Source of the DNA: an uncultured Duncaniella sp.
GTDB taxonomy: Bacteria; Bacteroidota; Bacteroidia; Bacteroidales; Muribaculaceae
Assembly: GCA_910576785.1 (NCBI GenBank)
Contig: CAJTJG010000005.1
Coordinates: 62,001 to 126,000 of the forward strand
Reading direction: 5' to 3'
DNA: 64,000 nucleotides
The notes beneath the pieces are model-generated. The model had not been told where the DNA came from, did no database searches, and saw only the letters and a list, made by a program, of their open reading frames with translations. The position numbers were made by a program, and so were the translations under genes. Shown here one piece after another: positions 15,889 to 24,572 of the stretch. How positions within the stretch are numbered: the first letter of the stretch is position 1; every line of letters begins with the position of its first letter.

Positions 15889-17475
15889 CTATTTGAAAGT
15901 ATCCGGCAGATCATTCTCGTAGAGCACCGTATCGCCCGGTGCGAGCATACCTGCCAGCAGGGCCTGTGCATCGTTGAATGTATCTACCTTATGTATACGG
16001 GCCACCCTCACAGGGGCATTCTCAATACCCTCCACAATGGCCTCGCGGTTATACTGTCCCACAATGATGGCTTCATCGGCCGATGCGGCTATCTTCTCGC
16101 CAAATGCCCTGTTAAGCTCGGCCTGACGCTCCCCGAGTTCTATCATGCCCGGAGTCACGACTATCCTCTTGCCAGGTTTCATCATGGCAAGCACATCAAG
16201 AGCCATACGCGAACCCGTCGGGTTGGAATTGAACGCATCGTCTATAATGGTGACGCCGCCGGGAGTGCGTTTCATGTTCAGACGATGCTCCACCTGCTCT
16301 ATCTGGCTCACGGCATATTTTATCTTCTCCACGGGCACTCCCATACGCAGCGACACTATGATGGCGGCCAGAAGGTTGGACACATTGCACTCGCCTACCA
16401 GACGTGTGCTGAAGTCCATTGAGGTTCCGTCAGGCATCTTCACCGTGAAGGTTGTGCCCTGCGGGCTATATGTGATATTCTCCGCCGTATAGGCCGCGGC
16501 ATCGGTCGACGTCACCGCATAGCGCACACACTCCGTGTTGCTGACAGGACGGTTGGCCACATAGGGGAAATCATCATTTACAACGGCAAGTCCATCGCCC
16601 GGAAGTGAATCGATAAGCTCAAACTTAGTGCGTTGCACATTCTCTATGGTCTTGAACGACTCGAGATGCTGCTCGCCCACTGCGGTAACTATACCCACCG
16701 TCGGATGCACGAGATCGCATATCTCCTTGATATCGCCGGGCTGCTTGGCCCCCATCTCCACGATGAATACCTCATTGTATGGTTTAAGATACTCCCTGAC
16801 AGTACGTATCACACCCATTGTGGTGTTATAGCTTCCGGGGGTCATCATCACATCGAAGTGCTCGGAGAGGATCCTGTTCAGATAATGCTTGGTGCTTGTC
16901 TTGCCATACGATCCTGTTATGCCGATTATCTTCAGGTCAGGCATGGAGCGGAGTATCGAGGCGGCATCGTCATAATATCCTTTGTTGATATGCGCCTCCA
17001 CCGGCTTCAGCAGCCAGTTGGCAATAAGGATGAACAGGTGGGAGAAACAGTATACACCGAGAGCCACTATCGCGGCCACACCTGCACCCTTGGTTCCAGC
17101 ACCACCCATGAAGAATGACGCGGCGACCACAATCACCGCAAGCAGAGCCGTTACCGCATAGATGCGTCTGGCTCGCGGAGTCCACACAAGAGGCTTCTTG
17201 TATCTGGCCCTGACAAGATTCAATATGTCGAGCAGCGACACCGCACAGACAAGTCCGAGCGACACCACCGGGATGGAAAGTGTCGAGAATGCGGCGAGGA
17301 CCACAGCACCGCTCACCAACCGGCGTATGGATGTGGAGTCCTGCGAGGTGGACAGCCAGCGGTTGTAGCGCTCGTTGCGGTATGAATTCTGCTGCAACAT
17401 CATAAGGCAGCGCCTCAACTCATACACCGCGGCTGTCAATGCTATCAATAAAGTTATATAACTGAACCAGAACAT
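15889..17475 (-). CDS. Membrane-anchored MurF-like Mur ligase
   Basis: The 528-aa protein couples an N-terminal membrane region of about 160 residues (helices near 3-21, 55-90, 103-124, 130-156) to Mur-ligase central and C-terminal domains. The ATP loop is GITGSYGKTST (185-195), followed by NTTMGVIRTV, IVEMGAKQPGDI, the linker VEHRLNMKR (395-403), IIDDAFNSNP (410-419) and PGMIELGER. The C-terminus reads YENDLPDTF. MurF's own N-terminal UDP-MurNAc-binding domain is absent and replaced by the membrane region. It should join an amino acid or D-dipeptide to an acid, but the acceptor is uncertain. It sits between an alpha/beta hydrolase and Ddl. Confidence 0.85.
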   Translation of the reverse strand: MFWFSYITLLIALTAAVYELRRCLMMLQQNSYRNERYNRWLSTSQDSTSIRRLVSGAVVLAAFSTLSIPVVSLGLVCAVSLLDILNLVRARYKKPLVWTPRARRIYAVTALLAVIVVAASFFMGGAGTKGAGVAAIVALGVYCFSHLFILIANWLLKPVEAHINKGYYDDAASILRSMPDLKIIGITGSYGKTSTKHYLNRILSEHFDVMMTPGSYNTTMGVIRTVREYLKPYNEVFIVEMGAKQPGDIKEICDLVHPTVGIVTAVGEQHLESFKTIENVQRTKFELIDSLPGDGLAVVNDDFPYVANRPVSNTECVRYAVTSTDAAAYTAENITYSPQGTTFTVKMPDGTSMDFSTRLVGECNVSNLLAAIIVSLRMGVPVEKIKYAVSQIEQVEHRLNMKRTPGGVTIIDDAFNSNPTGSRMALDVLAMMKPGKRIVVTPGMIELGERQAELNRAFGEKIAASADEAIIVGQYNREAIVEGIENAPVRVARIHKVDTFNDAQALLAGMLAPGDTVLYENDLPDTFK

Positions 17476-17495
17476 AGGTTATTATTACAATGTGA

Positions 17496-18263
17496 TTATT
17501 TCAAAAAACTTTTCAGCACGGCTGCAAATCCGCCCGGATTGTCCAGAAAGCTGTAGTGTCCGCACCCCGGATAGCTCACGAGTCCGGCGTCCGGTATCAG
17601 GCGCTCCATCTTCTTCGCGTCGGCCAGTGGAGTGGCCGTATCATTCTCACCCCATATCAGCAAGGTAGGAGCCTTGACGGAGGGCAGAGCATAGGTCAGG
17701 TCCTCATTGACCACCTTCGACAATATGCGGCGCATCATTGGCGATGCTCCGGCATAGTCGCTGGATCCGGCCTTGGCACGCCTGGCATCGAGCTTCTTCT
17801 CAGCCTTCTCACGTCCATAGAGGAGATACATCATATGCTTTATGAACTTGAACGTGTATACCTTGCGGTAATACCCCAGCGACCGGCGGGGCTTTATACC
17901 GGCGGCATCCACGAGTATGAGCTTATCCACCTCGGGATGTCGGGATGCATAGAGTATACCGACACGACCTCCGAATGAATGTCCGAGCAGTACCGGTCTC
18001 TCTATTCCGAGGGTGCTGACGAGCTCCTCGATGAGCGCCGTGTACTCCTCCACGCCCCACACGTCCGACGGCTCCTGCGACTTGCCGAACCCGGGGAAGT
18101 CGACATTGACCACCCTGTAGCCACACTGCAGCGCGGTGCGCTCTATTGAGGCGAGCGTAGTGTGGTCGCACCCCCAGCCATGCATGAGCACTATAGTCCT
18201 GTCACCTTCGCCGCTGTCGGTGAAGTGAAAATCAAGGCCTTTGAGTCGGATATTCTTTTCCAT
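17496..18263 (-). CDS. Alpha/beta-fold hydrolase
   Basis: The 255-aa protein has the oxyanion segment MHGWGCDH, VDFPGFGKS, the nucleophile elbow LLGHSFGGRVG, LLIWGENDTATP for the acid, and YPGCGHYSFLDNP for the histidine. These complete a Ser-Asp-His triad. ATG 18263 is preferred over 18281 because a promoter (-7 at 18286-18279) lies inside the longer version. The substrate is unknown. It leads the operon of membrane Mur ligase, Ddl and 58-aa protein, which suggests a role in cell-wall or peptide chemistry. Confidence 0.88.
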   Translation of the reverse strand: MEKNIRLKGLDFHFTDSGEGDRTIVLMHGWGCDHTTLASIERTALQCGYRVVNVDFPGFGKSQEPSDVWGVEEYTALIEELVSTLGIERPVLLGHSFGGRVGILYASRHPEVDKLILVDAAGIKPRRSLGYYRKVYTFKFIKHMMYLLYGREKAEKKLDARRAKAGSSDYAGASPMMRRILSKVVNEDLTYALPSVKAPTLLIWGENDTATPLADAKKMERLIPDAGLVSYPGCGHYSFLDNPGGFAAVLKSFLK

Positions 18264-18278
18264 ACTGAAACAATCGCA

Positions 18279-18310
18279 CAAAAGTAGAAAAAACTGTAGA
18301 AAAAAGCAAT
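18279..18310 (-). promoter_or_regulatory. Promoter of the hydrolase/Mur-ligase/Ddl operon
   Basis: On the minus strand ATTG (18310-18307) is followed after 20 bases by TACTTTTG (18286-18279), a perfect -7 box. It lies between the uvrA stop and the hydrolase start, giving a leader of about 12 bases. Confidence 0.65.
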
Positions 18311-18319
18311 TGCAGCATG

Positions 18320-21172
18320 CTATGATTGCTCGAGAATCTCACGAACGAACGGTGCCGTAGGTGAGTTGCCGGCAGCTATTTCTGCCGTTGAGCCGGTGGC
18401 CACAATCTCTCCGCCATGCTTTCCGCCGCCTGGTCCCATGTCTATTATATGGTCGGCCGCGCATATCACATCTATGTTGTGCTCTATCACAAGCACCGTA
18501 TTGCCCTTATCGACAAGACGGTCAAGCACATTGAGCAGCACGCGTATATCATCGAAATGCAGACCGGTGGTGGGCTCGTCGAGTATGAAGAGCGTATTGC
18601 CGGTGTCTCGCTTGGCCAGCTCATTGGCCAGTTTGACACGCTGGTTCTCGCCACCCGACAACGTTGACGAAGGTTGACCGAGCTTTATATAGCCAAGGCC
18701 TATCTCCTGCAGCACCTTTATCTTGCGCAGTATGGACGGCACCGACGAGAAAAACTCCACGGCCTGATTGATAGTCATGTCAAGGACATCGGCTATGGAC
18801 TTCCCCTTGAACCTCACCTCGAGTGTCTCGCGGTTGTAGCGCTTACCGCCACACTCCTCGCATGGCACGAGCACATCCGGCAGGAAATTCATCTCTATGG
18901 TCTTGTAGCCGTTGCCCGAGCACTTCTCACATCGGCCTCCGCTCACGTTGAATGAGAACCGTCCCGGCTTATATCCTCTGATCTTGGCTTCCGGAAGCGA
19001 TGCGAAAAGATCGCGTATCAGTGTGAAAACACCTGTATAAGTTGCCGGATTTGATCGTGGCGTGCGTCCGAGAGGCGACTGATCCACGGTCACAACCTTA
19101 TCTATATGTTCAAGTCCGGATATGGACTTGTAGGGGAGCGGCGTATCGTTCGATCTATAGAACTTGTTGCTGATGATGGGCTGCAGTGTCCCGTTGACAA
19201 GCGATGACTTGCCGCTTCCCGACACACCGGCCACACACACAAACTTACCCAGAGGCACCTCGAGCGTCACATCCTTCAGATTGTGACCCGTAGCTCCCTG
19301 GAGAACTATGGATTTGCCATTGCCAAGACGCGGCTCGCGCCTGACGGGCAGACGGAGCCGTCCGTTCAGATAGTCGGATGTCAAAGTATCCTTGCCGAGC
19401 ATCTCTGACGGGGATCCGGAAAACACCACTTCCCCACCCTTGCGCCCTGCGAGAGGGCCGATGTCAACGATATGGTCAGCCTCGAGCATCATGTCGCGGT
19501 CATGTTCCACCACAAGAATCGAATTGGACGCGTCGCGGAGTTTCTTGAGCGAGTCTATGAGTTTGCGGTTGTCACTCTGATGCAGACCGATGGACGGCTC
19601 GTCGAGTATATAGAGCACATTCACAAGCTGACTCCCCATCTGGGTGGCCAGACGGATGCGCTGGCTCTCGCCGCCCGACAGGGTGGCTGATGCACGGTTG
19701 AGGTTGAGATAATCCAGCCCGACATCGCAGAGAAAACGCAGACGCCCGCGTATCTCCTTCATGATCTCGCCGGCTATGAGGCGGCGTGTAGGATCGAGAC
19801 GGTCCTCCACACCCTGCGACCATTCATACAGCTCCCCTATGTCCATGCGCGACAGCGAGGCTATGTTGTGCCCGTCCACAAAGAAATGGAGCGCCTCCCG
19901 GTTGAGTCGGTCACCATTGCACTCCGGACACACCTTCGGCGTCTTGAAGAGCATGCTCCATTTGTTTGCCGACTCCGACACACTGTCAGAGCCGAGCATG
20001 GATATGTATTTCAATATTCCGTCATAGGGACGGTAATAGTCATAGGCCGACACCTTCTCACGATCCACTTTCAGCTGCTCCGAAGTGCCGTTGAGGATAT
20101 CACTCAGGCACTCCTTGCCCAGATCCCTGATCGGGGTGGACAGATGGTGACCATACTTCTTGCACACGGCTTCTATCTGATAGAACAGCAGATTCCCCTT
20201 GTAACTCCCGATAGGCTTAATGCCACCGTCGAGTATGGACACTGAAGTGTCGGGGATTATCTTGTCGATGTCGATATCATGCACATATCCGAGACCCTTG
20301 CAGCAGGGGCAAGCCCCGAGCGGAGAGTTGAACGAGAAGTTATGCGGAGCCGGATCCTTGTACGACATACCTGTGGCCGGATCCATGAGAGTCTGCGAAT
20401 AATACGCCGTCCGGTCTTCATCCGCGTCATATACCATCAGCTCCTTGTCACCCTTGTCAAGGGCCTCCCCAACTGTCGATGACAACCGCTCCATATCCTT
20501 GCGCGACACTTTAAGCCTGTCAACCACAAGTTCTATATCATGGTTTCGGTAGCGGTCTACCTGCATTCCGAGCGTAAGCTCCCTGATCTCGCCATCCACA
20601 CGCACGGAGAGATACCCCTTCTTGCGCATCTGCTCGAAGAGTTCCTTATAGTGACCCTTGCGGTTCTTGACAACAGGGGCGAGTATGTAGATACGGTGTC
20701 CGTCATACCGATCAAGAACGAGATTGACTATCTGCTCGCGTGTATACTTGACCATCGGCTCGCCTGACAGGTAGCTCACCGCAGTACCGGCGCGGGCATA
20801 AAGCAGTCGCAGAAAGTCATAGATCTCCGTTGTTGTGCCAATGGTGCTTCGCGGATTGCGGTTCACGGTCTTCTGCTCGATGGCGATGACCGGCGACAGA
20901 CCTGTGATCTTGTCCACATCCGGACGCTCGAGCGACCCGAGCATATTGCGGGCATATGACGAGAATGTCTCTATGTAGCGCCGCTGGCCCTCGGCATATA
21001 TGGTGTCGAAGGCAAGCGACGATTTTCCGCTGCCGCTCAGACCGGTGATCACCGTGAGGGCCTTGTGCGGTATGCTTACGTCTATATTCTTGAGATTATG
21101 CACCCTCGCTCCGTAGACGTCAAGCGAGGGTATATGTCGTGTCTTGTTCTTTTCTATATTGTTTCCGTTCAT
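18320..21172 (-). CDS. uvrA: UvrA-family excinuclease ATPase, copy 1
   Basis: The 950-aa protein has two ABC ATPase halves, each split by insertions, as in UvrA. The first Walker A is GLSGSGKSSLAFDTIYAEG and the second GVSGSGKSSLVNG. Both signature motifs are present (LSGGESQRIRLA, LSGGENQRVKLA). Zinc-binding CxxC pairs appear as CPCCKGLG, CPECNGDRLN, CEKCSGNG and CEECGGKR. The protein scans DNA for bulky damage with UvrB. A second, full-length UvrA is encoded at 52401-55253; I cannot tell which one is the housekeeping repair protein. It ends an operon with a lytic transglycosylase nine bases upstream. Confidence 0.93.
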   Translation of the reverse strand: MNGNNIEKNKTRHIPSLDVYGARVHNLKNIDVSIPHKALTVITGLSGSGKSSLAFDTIYAEGQRRYIETFSSYARNMLGSLERPDVDKITGLSPVIAIEQKTVNRNPRSTIGTTTEIYDFLRLLYARAGTAVSYLSGEPMVKYTREQIVNLVLDRYDGHRIYILAPVVKNRKGHYKELFEQMRKKGYLSVRVDGEIRELTLGMQVDRYRNHDIELVVDRLKVSRKDMERLSSTVGEALDKGDKELMVYDADEDRTAYYSQTLMDPATGMSYKDPAPHNFSFNSPLGACPCCKGLGYVHDIDIDKIIPDTSVSILDGGIKPIGSYKGNLLFYQIEAVCKKYGHHLSTPIRDLGKECLSDILNGTSEQLKVDREKVSAYDYYRPYDGILKYISMLGSDSVSESANKWSMLFKTPKVCPECNGDRLNREALHFFVDGHNIASLSRMDIGELYEWSQGVEDRLDPTRRLIAGEIMKEIRGRLRFLCDVGLDYLNLNRASATLSGGESQRIRLATQMGSQLVNVLYILDEPSIGLHQSDNRKLIDSLKKLRDASNSILVVEHDRDMMLEADHIVDIGPLAGRKGGEVVFSGSPSEMLGKDTLTSDYLNGRLRLPVRREPRLGNGKSIVLQGATGHNLKDVTLEVPLGKFVCVAGVSGSGKSSLVNGTLQPIISNKFYRSNDTPLPYKSISGLEHIDKVVTVDQSPLGRTPRSNPATYTGVFTLIRDLFASLPEAKIRGYKPGRFSFNVSGGRCEKCSGNGYKTIEMNFLPDVLVPCEECGGKRYNRETLEVRFKGKSIADVLDMTINQAVEFFSSVPSILRKIKVLQEIGLGYIKLGQPSSTLSGGENQRVKLANELAKRDTGNTLFILDEPTTGLHFDDIRVLLNVLDRLVDKGNTVLVIEHNIDVICAADHIIDMGPGGGKHGGEIVATGSTAEIAAGNSPTAPFVREILEQS

Positions 21173-21181
21173 CTGCTTTTG

Positions 21182-22174
21182 TTACTTCACCACCCAGCGG
21201 GGATCATACACCTTGCTTCCGGCGGTGGAACGTGAGAGTGATTCCTTTGCAGGAATTTTCACCTTGTATGTCTTTCCGGTCTTGTTGGGGAGCGATTTGG
21301 ATCTTATCCATGGATTGTGCTCGCGGAGAGTGAGATAGTCTATTCCCGCAGCCTTGGCCCATGTAGGCCAGTCTGTGACGGGTGTTGACACCTCCACGGT
21401 CTTGTATTCCACCGGCTGATACAGATTGTCGGCGGTGAGCATATAGCCATATGCGCCTGGATTCTCCATTATCATCTTCATGGCCAGAAGACGGAACACA
21501 TATCTCATGGTCTCCTCGGCAAGATAGAGGTCATAGGCCGAATCCACCTGCTGCGCGGATAGCTCGTTGCTTATCCTCCCCATGCCGCCGTTGTAGCTCG
21601 CCGCTACCGACTCCCAGTTGCCATACTTTGCATAGGCGTTGCGCAGATACCGGCATGCTGCCTCGGTGGACTTTTCCGGATCGTAACGTTCATCTACCGC
21701 ATCGTTCACCTCCAGCCCGTACTCTTTGGCTGTGGAGGGCATGAACTGCCACAGTCCGGCAGCCTTGGCAGGCGATACAGCCTTGGGATTCATGGTTGAC
21801 TCTATAGCCGCGAGATACAGCATATCCATAGGTATGTTGTTGCGCTTCAATATCGGGGCGAGCACAGGAAAGTAACGGTTGGCCCGCTTGATGGCAAGAA
21901 GAGTGTTGCCATGCGAATAGCTCATGGCCGAAAGCTCGCGGTCAAGACGCTCCCACATATTCACCGGATCGAGCGACACTTCCTCGCCGGCGAATGTCAC
22001 CGATGCAGGAACTTCCGGCACGACCACCGGCGATAGTGCAGGTGCGCCGGCATGCGACTCTTCCTTTTCATGACGTGGTTCGGCCGAGGCCTCTCCTGCG
22101 GGAAGTAACATGGCGACAACTGCCAGCGCGACAGCCGAGCCGAGAAATGATATTCGGTTGAGATTCATTTTCAC
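21182..22174 (-). CDS. Membrane-bound/periplasmic lytic transglycosylase (MltD-like, SLT domain)
   Basis: The 330-aa product has a signal peptide (about residues 1-31, ending GEASA) and a goose-lysozyme/SLT fold. Key blocks are DMLYLAAIESTMNP with catalytic Glu125, AAGLWQFMPSTAKEYGLEV, YDPEKSTEAACRYL and WESVAASYNGG. The last 80 residues carry a short repeat-like module (LTLREHNPWIRS and YKVKIPAKESL) typical of the tail of MltD relatives, though no full LysM domain is clear. It cleaves peptidoglycan glycan strands to anhydro-MurNAc ends. It follows the type IX-secreted protein gene by 27 bases. Confidence 0.9.
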   Translation of the reverse strand: MKMNLNRISFLGSAVALAVVAMLLPAGEASAEPRHEKEESHAGAPALSPVVVPEVPASVTFAGEEVSLDPVNMWERLDRELSAMSYSHGNTLLAIKRANRYFPVLAPILKRNNIPMDMLYLAAIESTMNPKAVSPAKAAGLWQFMPSTAKEYGLEVNDAVDERYDPEKSTEAACRYLRNAYAKYGNWESVAASYNGGMGRISNELSAQQVDSAYDLYLAEETMRYVFRLLAMKMIMENPGAYGYMLTADNLYQPVEYKTVEVSTPVTDWPTWAKAAGIDYLTLREHNPWIRSKSLPNKTGKTYKVKIPAKESLSRSTAGSKVYDPRWVVK

Positions 22175-22201
22175 TTGTCTTTACATTAGAAGTTTGTCAA
22201 T

Positions 22202-23485
22202 TCATTTATAGTCGACGATATTGATATCGCCCGAAAGGTCATACGAGCGTCCGTCAGCCCCTTTGGCCTTAATCACATAATAATAAACACCTGCGGGGAC
22301 AAATTTCCCTTTGTACTTGCCGTCCCATCCGCCCGACGGGTCGGAAAACGATGCCATAAGATGACCCGCCCGGTTGAATATATGACACTCGAATGACACT
22401 ATGGAGCTGTACGAAACTTTCCATACATCATTCACACCATCCTCATTGAACGGAGAAAAGGCGTTGGGACATTTCAGCGACGACGCACCGATGGATATCT
22501 CATAGGTCTCTCCGTAATAATCGCACGAAGCGTCCGAATTGGCGCAGTAAAAACGCACATATGTCACACCCTCGTCATTGAACGTATGGGTGAAGTCAAG
22601 CTCGCTCACGCGTAGATCCACATCGTCAAACTCGGGATATGACGATATCTGCCATTCGCGGAATATCGCCGCATCAGTCACCTTGGCTGAGAAATCGATC
22701 ACACATGGTGCCGATCCGCCGTAAGCGCCACCCGACGGGGGCGTGACCTCATTGTCCGCATCCCTTGTCTGCTGCTCGGCCGAGGTGTGGGCCTCCACGC
22801 TGTGAGGTTCAACCACAGGCGATGTCACGCTCTGGCTGTCATTCCAGCTGCGCGAGAATCTGTCACCGGTGAGTGTGAATTCCGTGGGACACAATACTGC
22901 CGGAATAGATATCACCGGTCGGACATATTCGAATGTCTCCACAGTGGCGGTCTCACGGTACTCCTTCTCATCCTCGCTCCACTCCAGATTGCGGTATTCG
23001 AGCTCCAGGCCGCGGCTGAGGGTTACTTTGCGTCCATTGATGGTATAATAGGCAATCTCAGCCCCGCTGCCCGACACGTCGAGCGATGTGCGCCCGCAGT
23101 CCTGCTGCATGGATGGCGACAGGCCATTCAGTTCAAGCGGATGACGGCTGTAATCCACAAGCCAGAACATATAGCTGCGGCCGCCGGCCTCAACTATATA
23201 TCCCATGTCACCCTCAGGGCGTCCGAGAACCGGGCCGGTGGCTACCTCCTCGGCAAAAGCTCCCCCCATCGATGAGAACCGCAACCATCGCGCCTCCGAT
23301 GCGCCCTCACCGGTATATGTCACTGACAGGCCCTCCACTGTCGGGGCCACATATACCGCATCAAGTCCGGACGACACTGCCGGTGTCTCGGTAAGAACGG
23401 GGAGCGTGCTCCCCGACCAAACGACACTCGCGGCGCCCGACACGCCCGACAACATGAGCGAAAAAACAAATACCGATATTCTCAT
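22202..23485 (-). CDS. Type IX-secreted protein with gliding-motility/CHU_C C-terminal domain
   Basis: The 427-aa protein has a signal peptide (MRISVFVFSLMLSGVSGAAS) and ends in a CHU_C/gliding-motility C-terminal domain (about 335-427). Its hallmarks are CPNAFSPFNEDGVNDVW, FNRAGHLMASF, GGWDGKYKGKFVPAGVYYY and a last beta strand. This is the type-B sorting signal of the type IX secretion system, so the product should cross the outer membrane and attach to the surface. A PKD-like beta domain precedes it (about 250-330). No enzyme domain is seen. It has its own promoter and is transcribed with the transglycosylase and uvrA copy 1. Confidence 0.85.
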   Translation of the reverse strand: MRISVFVFSLMLSGVSGAASVVWSGSTLPVLTETPAVSSGLDAVYVAPTVEGLSVTYTGEGASEARWLRFSSMGGAFAEEVATGPVLGRPEGDMGYIVEAGGRSYMFWLVDYSRHPLELNGLSPSMQQDCGRTSLDVSGSGAEIAYYTINGRKVTLSRGLELEYRNLEWSEDEKEYRETATVETFEYVRPVISIPAVLCPTEFTLTGDRFSRSWNDSQSVTSPVVEPHSVEAHTSAEQQTRDADNEVTPPSGGAYGGSAPCVIDFSAKVTDAAIFREWQISSYPEFDDVDLRVSELDFTHTFNDEGVTYVRFYCANSDASCDYYGETYEISIGASSLKCPNAFSPFNEDGVNDVWKVSYSSIVSFECHIFNRAGHLMASFSDPSGGWDGKYKGKFVPAGVYYYVIKAKGADGRSYDLSGDINIVDYK

Positions 23486-23522
23486 TGATGCTGATTTTTA
23501 CGATTGACGCATATATAACACA

Positions 23523-23554
23523 CAAAGTTACGAAATAATCACCAATTCCGCAAC
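23523..23554 (-). promoter_or_regulatory. Promoter of the CHU_C protein/transglycosylase/uvrA operon
   Basis: On the minus strand GTTG (23554-23551), a 20-base spacer and TAACTTTG (23530-23523) form a good Bacteroidota promoter. It starts immediately after the stop codon of the HAD phosphatase upstream, and the leader to the start at 23485 is about 34 bases. Confidence 0.75.
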
Positions 23555-23561
23555 TCCGCTC

Positions 23562-24197
23562 TCAGCCGTTAATGTCAAAAATATCCAAAATATCAGTCAA
23601 AGAGTGAATGCGCCTGGAAGGCAGACATTCGGGTGCCACAGCATCAAACTCCTGGGCATGCACATTATCTCCGGCATCGAGAAGACACACCGTATCCCAC
23701 CCGAGCCTACGCGCGGGTGCGAAGTCCTTGGCGGGATTGTCTCCCACATACACGTAATCGCGCCCGGGATAGCGCGACATGACACGACCGAAAGCCTCGC
23801 CAGACACCTTGGACGCTCCCACCTCCTCTGATATGAAGACATCCTCCTTGTCCACGAATCTTCCTATACCGAGCGCTTCAAGCTTATTGCGCTGCGTGAC
23901 CGAGCGCCCGTCTGTGATCACCGCCAGAGGGCACCCTCTGTTGTGCAGACTGGCAAGCGTATACAGCGATCGCCACGGCAATGATATATCAGGCTTGTGC
24001 CCGCGGTAAAGATCAAGCACCGCGGCAGCATCCACTCCGGTAGAGTCAAAAGCCGCCCTTGGAGTCTGAGCGGCAAGCATCGCCGGAAGGAGATGCCGCC
24101 CCCATCTTGCAGCGACAGCCCTGTATGCGGAGCGGACAAAATCCATCTCCGGAAACAGAGTATCGTCAAGATCAAATACAAATACCGGTGCTGACAC
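23562..24197 (-). CDS. HAD-family phosphatase (YjjG-like)
   Basis: The 211-aa product has HAD motif I FVFDLDDTLF, motif II VITDGRS, a motif III Lys in VGASKVSGEAFG, and motif IV YVGDNPAKDFAPA. The cap domain is of the helical C1 type seen in YjjG and other pyrimidine nucleotidases or small phosphatases. The open frame extends to 24392, but that part overlaps the Dabb gene. GTG 24197 is chosen because it falls eight bases after the Dabb stop and directly before the first HAD strand. The substrate is not deducible. Confidence 0.82.
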   Translation of the reverse strand: MSAPVFVFDLDDTLFPEMDFVRSAYRAVAARWGRHLLPAMLAAQTPRAAFDSTGVDAAAVLDLYRGHKPDISLPWRSLYTLASLHNRGCPLAVITDGRSVTQRNKLEALGIGRFVDKEDVFISEEVGASKVSGEAFGRVMSRYPGRDYVYVGDNPAKDFAPARRLGWDTVCLLDAGDNVHAQEFDAVAPECLPSRRIHSLTDILDIFDING

Positions 24198-24204
24198 TTC
24201 CCGA

Positions 24205-24498
24205 TCAGAACTCGTAGTCCACGCAAGCACGCGCCTCCTTATGCCCGGCCAGTAGTAAGGCCGCAGCCACATGGGCAGGATGCTTTGCATAGATATCCAC
24301 CGAAGCCATATCAGGGACCACAGCCGTGAGCACCACATCCCATTCCTCGCCGGGATTCGCATTGATACCCACCTCCATGCTCTCGAGCACATCTATCTCG
24401 GCCGGAAGCGCCATGAGGGCATCGCGGAATTTGCCGGCCACTGCTTTTCTCTCCTCCTCTGTCCCTGACAGCTTGAACATTACGATATGTTTTACCAT
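24205..24498 (-). CDS. Dabb-domain (stress-responsive A/B barrel) protein
   Basis: The 97-aa protein starts MVKHIVMFKL, the typical first strand of the Dabb ferredoxin-like dimeric barrel, and has the later YAKHPAHVAA motif. Members are small dimeric proteins linked to stress or enzyme-like roles in various pathways. ATG 24498 is chosen over 24540 since family homology begins at MVKHIV and the longer version overlaps the promoter region. It is followed by the HAD gene seven bases later and has its own -7 box at 24547-24540. Confidence 0.85.
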   Translation of the reverse strand: MVKHIVMFKLSGTEEERKAVAGKFRDALMALPAEIDVLESMEVGINANPGEEWDVVLTAVVPDMASVDIYAKHPAHVAAALLLAGHKEARACVDYEF

Positions 24499-24539
24499 CT
24501 TTCTGAATACTCTTTTTGTAAATAATCCGATTTTTGTCA

Positions 24540-24547
24540 CAAAATTA
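24540..24547 (-). promoter_or_regulatory. -7 promoter element for the Dabb/HAD operon
   Basis: On the minus strand this reads TAATTTTG, a perfect TAnnTTTG box, 42 bases before the Dabb ATG. It lies 12 bases from the -7 box of murB on the opposite strand, so the two divergent promoters overlap and could compete for polymerase. Confidence 0.5.
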
Positions 24548-24559
24548 ATGAAAATTTCT

Positions 24560-24567
24560 TATTTTTG
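24560..24567 (+). promoter_or_regulatory. -7 promoter element almost on the murB start codon
   Basis: TATTTTTG ends five bases before the murB ATG at 24573. With transcription beginning about four bases after the box, the mRNA would have nearly no leader. A TTTG lies 23 bases upstream, slightly beyond the usual -33 spacing. Confidence 0.6.
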
Positions 24568-24572
24568 CACTT

